Source: Tsukamurella spumae
GTDB lineage: Bacteria; Actinomycetota; Actinomycetes; Mycobacteriales; Mycobacteriaceae
NCBI RefSeq assembly: GCF_012396015.1
Contig: NZ_JAAXOQ010000016.1
Location: 35,523 to 99,522, forward strand
DNA length: 64,000 nucleotides
Reading direction: 5' to 3'
The first letter of the stretch is position 1; every line of letters begins with the position of its first letter. Below the pieces are notes generated by a model. That model saw nothing but the letters and a program-made list of their open reading frames with translations, was not told where the DNA came from and searched no databases. The translations under genes were made by a program, and so were the position numbers. This document shows, piece after piece, positions 58,653 to 64,000 of the stretch.

Positions 58653-59674
58653 CAGCGCGTCCCGCCCTTCGCGAGCTCGGCGACCTTGTCGACGTTCGTC
58701 TTGTCGATGAACGCGGGACCGGTGAAGACCGCCTGGCCGCCTCCGATGGTGTTGCCGTTGATGATCTGCAGCCAGAGCGAATCGATCGCCAGGTAGCCCT
58801 GGAGGTAGGGCTGCTGGTCGACGGCCCACGCCACCTTGCCGTTCTGGATCGCGCTCACGAGCGCGGCGTTGGTGTCGAAGGTCACGACCCTGGCCTTGCT
58901 ACCGGCCCCCTCGACGGCCTTGCTCGCGGTGAGCGCGAACGGGGCCCCCAGGGCGACGACGGTGTCGATGCTCGGGTCCTGCTGGAGCTTGGCGTTGACC
59001 TTGGACTGCACGTCCGTCATGTCCTCGCCATTGACGTTGAGGTTCTCGACGGAGCCGTCCGCGAGTCCGGTTCGCACGCCGGCGCAGCGGGATTCGAGCT
59101 GGACCTGCCCCTGTTGCTGGATGATGCAGATGGCCTTCTTCGCACCCTCCTTGGACAGTCGCGCGCCGACCGCAGTGCCCGCCGTGGTCTCGTCCTGACC
59201 GAAGTACTGCTGGATACCCATCCGCGCGTAGTCGTTGTAGCCGGCGTTGAAGGCGGAGATCGGGATTCCCGCCTTCTGCGCGCTCTGCACCACCGCCTGG
59301 AAGGCGTTGGGGGTCGAGAGCGTGAGCGCGATCCCGTCGACCTTGCTGTCGATCGCGGCCTGCACGAGGTTCACCTGGTTCGGCGCCTGCGGATCGTTGG
59401 AGTACCGGAGGGTGACATTGTCCTTCTTGGCCGCCATCTCCGCGCCCTTGCGGATCAGGTCCCAGAAGGTGTCGCCGGGCTGCTGATGGGTGACCATCGC
59501 GATGGTCAGATGCTTGGTCCCCGCGGAACCGACACCGGGGCCGCCGGAACCGTCGCCGCGGGGCGCGCCCCCCGTACTGGAGCAACCCACCACCGTCAGG
59601 AGGACCGCGGTGCCGGCCGCGGTGGCGGCGAGGGCCGTGCGGAGCCTCCGTGCCCGCTGCATGGTCTTCTTCAT
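58652..59674 (-). CDS. Sugar ABC transporter substrate-binding lipoprotein
   Basis: 340-aa lipoprotein: basic start MKKTMQRARRLR, hydrophobic core and lipobox TVVGC (Cys31). The mature part is a type I periplasmic-binding protein of the ribose/inositol kind (LTIAMVTHQQPGDTFWDLIR, DGIALTLSTPNAFQ, AWAVDQQPYLQGYLAIDSLW). In the inositol island it most likely binds inositol. SD AAGGGA precedes ATG 59674. Confidence 0.93.
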   Translation of the reverse strand: MKKTMQRARRLRTALAATAAGTAVLLTVVGCSSTGGAPRGDGSGGPGVGSAGTKHLTIAMVTHQQPGDTFWDLIRKGAEMAAKKDNVTLRYSNDPQAPNQVNLVQAAIDSKVDGIALTLSTPNAFQAVVQSAQKAGIPISAFNAGYNDYARMGIQQYFGQDETTAGTAVGARLSKEGAKKAICIIQQQGQVQLESRCAGVRTGLADGSVENLNVNGEDMTDVQSKVNAKLQQDPSIDTVVALGAPFALTASKAVEGAGSKARVVTFDTNAALVSAIQNGKVAWAVDQQPYLQGYLAIDSLWLQIINGNTIGGGQAVFTGPAFIDKTNVDKVAELAKGGTR

Positions 59675-59758
59675 TACTGTGTCCCTTCGACCTCGACCGA
59701 GTGAGACGACCCACTCGCTGAGCTGAATGTAGTACAGATCACAGCGCTTGCCTAGTGT

Positions 59759-59770
59759 TTGTTCAGACAT
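59759..59770. promoter_or_regulatory. IolR-like operator near the ABC importer promoter
   Basis: TTGT-TCAG-ACAT, 85-96 bp upstream of the binding-protein start. One of five close matches to WTGT-NCNG-ACAW in the island. Confidence 0.5.
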
Positions 59771-59852
59771 ATGCACATTGCCGAGGTCGCGCGGTGTCGC
59801 CGGGCAGGCAGTCCGCCGCGCGATGCCGCCGGACCGCCCCGGCGTCGCATAT

Positions 59853-59864
59853 ATGTCCGGACAT
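59853..59864. promoter_or_regulatory. IolR-like operator, perfect 12-bp palindrome
   Basis: ATGTCCGGACAT, 86 bp upstream of the sugar-porter ATG in the 275-bp gap shared with the ABC importer. The best match to the motif. Confidence 0.55.
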
Positions 59865-59949
59865 CATTTCAATCTTGACTAACTACTTGTCAAACCCCTT
59901 GCGATCTGCTGTGATGTACCTCACGGCGATAGTGGGAAGGACTTCGACG

Positions 59950-61404
59950 ATGACGCACGGAAGTACCAGGACACCGGAGGGCCGAACACCCCTCCCGCGG
60001 TTGCGGCCCGGGCCCCACCAGCGGCGGATGGACCTGGTCGCGGTCGTCGCGACATTCGGCGGGCTGCTCTTCGGCTACGACACCGGCGTGCTCAACGGCG
60101 CCCTCGAGCCCATGAAGCACGATCTGGGGCTGACCACCACGACCGAGGGACTCGTGGTCAGCACCCTGCTCATCGGCGCCGCGCTCGGCGCGCTGGTCTG
60201 CGGTCGGCTCGCCGATGCCATCGGGCGCCGCAGGACGATGATCATTCTCGCGGTCGTCTTCTTCCTCGGCACGCTGGGGGCGGTGTTCGCCGACGACCTG
60301 GCGGTGATGCTGCCGGCCCGGTTCGTCCTCGGCCTCGCGGTCGGCGGCGCCTCGGTCGTCGTCCCCGTCTACCTGTCGGAACTGGCGCCCACGGAGCGGC
60401 GCGGCACCCTCGGCGGCCGCAACGAGCTGGCCATCGTGGTCGGCCAGCTCCTGGCCTTCGTCATCAACGCGGTCATCGCGCGCGTGTGGCCCCCGCTCAC
60501 CGAGGCCAACCCGGACGGGCACCCCGGGGTGTGGCGGATCATGCTCGCCGTGTGCGCCGTCCCCGCGGTGTTCCTGTTCATCGGCATGCTGCGGATGCCG
60601 GAGTCGCCGCGGTGGTACATCTCGAAGGGCCGCGACGCCGAGGCGCTCACCGTGCTCATGCAGGTCCGCACGGAGGACCGCGCCCGAGCCGAGATGGCGG
60701 AGGTCGAGGTTCTCGCCCGCGAGGAGGAGGCCGCCCAGACCGGCGGCTGGGCGGACCTGGCGATCCCGTGGGTCCGTCACATCATGCTCGCCGCCGTGAT
60801 CCTCGCGATCGCCCAGCAACTCACCGGCATCAACTCGGTCATGTACTACGGCACCGAGATGCTCAAGACCGCCGGCTTCAGCGACACCGCCGCGCCGATC
60901 GCGAACATCTTCATGGGCGTCTCCGCGGTCGTCGGCAGCGCGGTCTGCCTGTTCTTCCTCATCGACCGCATCCCGCGCCGGAAACTCATCATCCTGGGCA
61001 TGATCGGGGTGACGCTCTGCCACGGTCTCACCGTGCTGTCGGCGCTGCTCCTGCCCGAGGGCAGGATCCAGGCGTACGCCGTCCTGATCTTCGTCGCCCT
61101 GTTCGTGCTCGTCATGCAGACGGCGCTGAACGTCCCCGTCTGGGTGTGCCTGTCCGAGCTCTTCCCACTACGGTTGCGCGCCTTCGGCATGGGCCTGTCC
61201 GTACTGGTCCTGTGGCTGACGAATGCCCTGGTGGGGCAACTCTTCCCGACCCTGATCAAGGTCGGCGGCATCGTCGGCACGTACGGCACCTTCTTCGTGG
61301 TGTGCGCCCTGTTCGGCTTCCTGATCCACAAGACCCTGCCCAACACGAGCGGCCGTTCGCTGGAGGACTTGGAGGAGTCCTTCTCCCGCGGCGACTTCCG
61401 CTGA
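59950..61404 (+). CDS. Sugar porter (MFS) family transporter, IolT-like
   Basis: 484-aa sugar:H+ symporter with 12 predicted helices. Sugar-porter motifs: FGGLLFGYDTGVLNGAL, GRLADAIGRRRTM (motif A), PVYLSELAPTERRG, PESPRWYISKGR, QQLTGINSVMYYG (substrate helix 7) and PNTSGRSLEDLEE at the C-terminus. The match to inositol transporters IolT is good but hexose use is possible. ATG 59950 (SD GGAAGGA) replaces a longer in-frame reading from 59755. Confidence 0.92.
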   Translation: MTHGSTRTPEGRTPLPRLRPGPHQRRMDLVAVVATFGGLLFGYDTGVLNGALEPMKHDLGLTTTTEGLVVSTLLIGAALGALVCGRLADAIGRRRTMIILAVVFFLGTLGAVFADDLAVMLPARFVLGLAVGGASVVVPVYLSELAPTERRGTLGGRNELAIVVGQLLAFVINAVIARVWPPLTEANPDGHPGVWRIMLAVCAVPAVFLFIGMLRMPESPRWYISKGRDAEALTVLMQVRTEDRARAEMAEVEVLAREEEAAQTGGWADLAIPWVRHIMLAAVILAIAQQLTGINSVMYYGTEMLKTAGFSDTAAPIANIFMGVSAVVGSAVCLFFLIDRIPRRKLIILGMIGVTLCHGLTVLSALLLPEGRIQAYAVLIFVALFVLVMQTALNVPVWVCLSELFPLRLRAFGMGLSVLVLWLTNALVGQLFPTLIKVGGIVGTYGTFFVVCALFGFLIHKTLPNTSGRSLEDLEESFSRGDFR

Positions 61405-61432
61405 CCGGATCGTTCTCGACACGAGGAGCATC

Positions 61433-61786
61433 ATGACCATCATCGTCGCGGTCCCCGGCACCAGTGAGGGCCCCGTCGCGCTGCGGGCCGGCATCGAGGA
61501 GGCGAGATCCCTCGGCACCGACCTCGTGGCCGTCAATCTCGGCATCGTCGAGCTCGACGTCTCGGACGTCGATGCGGACGTCCGCATCACCGTCGTCGAG
61601 CGGACCGGGCGCGGCGACCGCGACCCCGTCGACGCGGTACTGGACCAGATCGATCGGCGCGGCGCGACCCGCCTGGTGATCGCGGTCCGCCGCCGTTCGC
61701 TCGTGAGCAAGGCCGTTCTCGGCAGCGTCAGTCAGCGGCTGATCCTGAACTCGCCGATCCCCGTGCTCGCGGTCAAGGCCGACTGA
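61433..61786 (+). CDS. Universal stress protein-like small protein
   Basis: 117-aa UspA-fold protein, shorter than usual (~140 aa). N-terminal TIIVAVPGTSEGPVALRAGI (beta1 and the Asp/Gly loop region), ATRLVIAVRRRS, and C-terminal GSVSQRLILNSPIPVLAVKA, where GSVSQ resembles the ATP-binding G-x9-GS motif. SD gaggag upstream of ATG 61433. It follows the sugar porter by 28 bp and is probably co-transcribed with it. Confidence 0.85.
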   Translation: MTIIVAVPGTSEGPVALRAGIEEARSLGTDLVAVNLGIVELDVSDVDADVRITVVERTGRGDRDPVDAVLDQIDRRGATRLVIAVRRRSLVSKAVLGSVSQRLILNSPIPVLAVKAD

Positions 61787-61792
61787 ACGGCG

Positions 61793-62566
61793 TCAGCGGT
61801 CCTCAGCGAGACTGGTCAGCGTGCCGATCCCTTCGACGGTGACGGCCACGTGCTGGCCGGCGGTGATCGGGCCGACGCCCTCCGGCGTGCCGGTGAGGAT
61901 CACGTCGCCCGGGAGCAGCGTCATCACCGAGGAGATCCACTCGACGATGTCGCCGATGGAGTGGATCATCAGCGAGGTGCGGGAGTCCTGCTTGATCTGG
62001 CCGTCGAGCTCGGTGTAGATCCGCGCGTCCGACGGGTCGAAGTCCGTCTCGATCCACGGGCCGAGCGGGCAGAAGGTGTCGTAGCCCTTGCCGCGGGTCC
62101 ACTGACCGTCGTGCCGCTGCTGATCGCGCGCGGTGACATCGTTCGCGACGGTGTAGCCGAGGATCACGTCCTTCGCACGGGCGGCGGGCACATCGCGACA
62201 GGGCTGGCCGATGACGACGGCGAGCTCACCCTCGTAGTCCACCTGCTGCGAGCTGCGGGGCAGCTTGATCGGCGCCAGCGGTCCGATGATCGAGGTGTTG
62301 GGCTTGATGAAGATCACCGGGTCCTTCGGCGCCTCGCCGCCCATCTCCGCGGCGTGCGCCGCGTAGTTCTTCCCGATGCACACCACCTTGCTGGCGAGGA
62401 TCGGGGCGAGCAGGCGCACATCGTCGAGCGCCCAGCTGCGGCCGGTGAACTCCGGTGTGCCGAAGGGATGCTCGGAGATCTCACGGGCCCGGGCACCGTC
62501 CTCCGGGTCACCCTCGATGGCCGCGAACGCGACCCCGTCACTGCTGGCGATTCGTGCAAGGCGCAT
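61793..62566 (-). CDS. Fumarylacetoacetate hydrolase family protein
   Basis: 257-aa FAH-fold protein. Metal-binding residues are carried by VDYEGELAVVIG (Glu pair), NDVTARDQQ and the GTPEGVG loop near the C-terminus; VCIGKNYAAHAAEMG is the N-terminal signature. Family members act on 2-oxo-hept-3-ene-dioate, acylpyruvates or oxaloacetate. Position next to gltX in M. tuberculosis (Rv2993c) is here interrupted by the inositol island. Start ATG 62566 is 6 nt after TAGGCT. Confidence 0.92.
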   Translation of the reverse strand: MRLARIASSDGVAFAAIEGDPEDGARAREISEHPFGTPEFTGRSWALDDVRLLAPILASKVVCIGKNYAAHAAEMGGEAPKDPVIFIKPNTSIIGPLAPIKLPRSSQQVDYEGELAVVIGQPCRDVPAARAKDVILGYTVANDVTARDQQRHDGQWTRGKGYDTFCPLGPWIETDFDPSDARIYTELDGQIKQDSRTSLMIHSIGDIVEWISSVMTLLPGDVILTGTPEGVGPITAGQHVAVTVEGIGTLTSLAEDR

Positions 62567-62572
62567 AGGGCG

Positions 62573-62578
62573 AGCCTA
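62573..62578 (-). promoter_or_regulatory. -10 element of a probable leaderless FAH transcript
   Basis: On the minus strand TAGGCT is followed by 6 nt and the ATG at 62566. Confidence 0.5.
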
Positions 62579-62661
62579 CCGGTCGACGGCACTACTTCGA
62601 TCAGCTAGGCTTCATCTCACAATGTAAGCTTCTCGTTCCACTGATTGGGATTGATACGGAG

Positions 62662-63876
62662 ATGTCAGCCGCCCGCCGCTGGTGGATCCTGGTGGTGTCC
62701 ATGACCGCCGCGATCACCACGACCGCCACCGTGAACTGCGCCGCGTTCCTCATCCCGCAGCTCATCCGCAACGGTCTCCCGGTGCAGAACGCGGGGCTGT
62801 TCGCCGCGGCCGCACCCGCGGGCCTGCTGCTCACGACGATCCTGTGGGGCGCCCTCATCGACCGGTACGGCGAGCGGCGGATCCTGCTGATCAGCATGGC
62901 GGGAGCGGTGATCGGGCTCGCGGCCACCGTCGCATCGTTCGCGGCGCACGCCCCGCTGTACCTGTCGGCGATCGGCCTCTTCTTCGCCTCCGCGATGGCC
63001 GCCAGTGGGAACGGCGCCAGCGGGCGGATCGTCGTCGGCTGGTTCCCCGCGTCCAGCCGCGGCACCGCCATGGGGATCAGGCAGACCTCGCAACCCCTGG
63101 GCATCGCGATCCTGTCCCTGACGATGCCCCTGCTGGCGAATAAGATCGGCCTCGCCGCAGCGATGACGGTCCCACTGGTGGTGGCCCTGGTGTCCCTGAT
63201 CCTGGTGTGGGCGTTCATCGTCGACCCGCCCCGCCCCGAGGCCGGGCCGGCGGCGACCGCGGCGCAGTCGAACCCCTACCGGGAGGACTCCTTCCTCGCC
63301 CGCATCCACGCCGTCTCGCTGCTGCTGGTCCTGCCGCAGGGCGCGATCTGGACCTGGGGCATCACCTGGCTGATCGTCGGTCTGCACTGGGCACCGGCCA
63401 CCGCAGGACTCCTGGTGTCCGCGAGTCAGCTCTTCGGCGCCCTCGGACGGATCGCCGCGGGCGCGTGGTCGGACCGGCTGGGATCGCGCACCGCCCCGAT
63501 CAAGTGGATCGCGCTCGCCGCCGCGGCGGCGATGGGCGGACTGGGCGCGCTGACCGCGATCGGCTCCCCCGTCGCCGTCGTGGTGTTCCTGATCGCATCG
63601 GTGGTCACGGTCGCCGACAACGGGCTGGCGTTCACCGCCATCGCGGAGAAGGCCGGCCCGTTCTACAGCGGTCGTGCGCTGGGCATCCAGAACACGGGAC
63701 AGTTCGTCGCGACGACCGCCTCCGGGCCGATCCTCGGCGCCCTGATCCATGCGACGAGCTTCGGCGCCGCGTTCGCGATCGTCGCGCTGGCGCCGCTGCT
63801 CGCCTACCCGCTGGTCCCCTCCGACGCGAAGCCCGCGGACCTGCCGGAGCAGTCACCGTCGAACACCCCCACATGA
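62662..63876 (+). CDS. MFS transporter (12-helix)
   Basis: 404-aa major facilitator with 12 predicted helices. The motif-A loop ALIDRYGERRIL and the second-half counterpart GAWSDRLGSRTAP are clear. MGIRQTSQPLGIAIL resembles the helix-5 segment of the family. It is divergent from FAH and occupies the place of Rv2994. Substrate unknown. SD-like ggag lies directly at ATG 62662. 63877-64000 holds no gene that I can recognise. Confidence 0.88.
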   Translation: MSAARRWWILVVSMTAAITTTATVNCAAFLIPQLIRNGLPVQNAGLFAAAAPAGLLLTTILWGALIDRYGERRILLISMAGAVIGLAATVASFAAHAPLYLSAIGLFFASAMAASGNGASGRIVVGWFPASSRGTAMGIRQTSQPLGIAILSLTMPLLANKIGLAAAMTVPLVVALVSLILVWAFIVDPPRPEAGPAATAAQSNPYREDSFLARIHAVSLLLVLPQGAIWTWGITWLIVGLHWAPATAGLLVSASQLFGALGRIAAGAWSDRLGSRTAPIKWIALAAAAAMGGLGALTAIGSPVAVVVFLIASVVTVADNGLAFTAIAEKAGPFYSGRALGIQNTGQFVATTASGPILGALIHATSFGAAFAIVALAPLLAYPLVPSDAKPADLPEQSPSNTPT

Positions 63877-64000
63877 CTAATGGGAAGTACTAGGTCAGTC
63901 GACATCAGTTCGGCAGACTTGGTATCGGTAGCCGCTGCTGGGTGAGCACTCAACCTGACCGGGCGTGTTCTGGAGCCCTTTGTTAAGACCGTGCCCTCAG

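Overview
The window is high-GC (about 70%) actinobacterial chromosome. It carries many Mycobacteriales markers: FbiD of F420 biosynthesis, an LpqN-type lipoprotein, a DinB/mycothiol-type protein, HupB with a long Lys/Ala/Pro tail, and a two-domain MutT1. Many genes start on GTG, and many neighbours overlap by 4 bp (ATGA or GTGA). Gene order largely follows the M. tuberculosis stretch from about Rv2973c to Rv2994 as I remember it: recG, fakA, ung, thiL, DUF3515, ddl, gpsA, fbiD, ppk, mutT1, hupB, leuD, leuC, iclR, gltX, a FAH-family gene and an MFS gene. Several accessory blocks interrupt this backbone. A mycolate actinobacterium such as Tsukamurella, Gordonia or Rhodococcus is likely. Tsukamurella is my best guess but is not proven here.

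Layout. 1-2.4 kb: 5' part of proA, a CapA-type lipoprotein and an anchored HNH nuclease. 2.5-12.4 kb: one co-directional operon (DinB-like protein, AtuA-like protein, two acyl-CoA dehydrogenases, a biotin-dependent acyl-CoA carboxylase pair, enoyl-CoA hydratase, TetR) that looks like a pathway for a branched or isoprenoid acyl-CoA. 12.4-25.4 kb: housekeeping core. 25.3-30.1 kb: LpqN lipoprotein, a large SARP/BTAD-AAA regulator and a hemerythrin protein. 30.1-33.9 kb: hupB, leuD, leuC and a divergent IclR. 33.9-38.4 kb: an amide-utilisation cassette (AmiB-type ATPase with an apparent frameshift, AmiE amidase, AmiS channel, MarR regulator, divergent AmiC-type sensor). 38.4-40.4 kb: two identical tRNA-Glu genes, tRNA-Gln and gltX.

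40.5-61.8 kb is a myo-inositol island. The catabolic operon iolC-aldolase-iolA-iolB-iolD-iolE-iolG is read leftward from a promoter facing a GntR (IolR-like) gene. Beyond it lie a LacI regulator, a PhyH dioxygenase/SDR/MFS operon, two more Gfo/Idh/MocA dehydrogenases co-directional with a sugar ABC importer, a sugar-porter MFS and a small universal stress protein. Inositol would enter by the ABC system or the sugar porter, be oxidised by IolG, dehydrated, ring-opened by IolD, isomerised by IolB, phosphorylated by IolC, cleaved by the aldolase and finished by IolA. Near-palindromes of the form WTGT-NCNG-ACAW at three places in the island suggest one shared regulator. At 61.8-63.9 kb the backbone resumes with FAH and MFS genes.

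Notable non-coding signals are start codons 6-8 nt downstream of a TANNNT -10 element (likely leaderless transcripts), a 19-bp divergent gap with two overlapping -10 elements, and a 9-mer (GCACCGTCG) seen about 32 times on the two strands.
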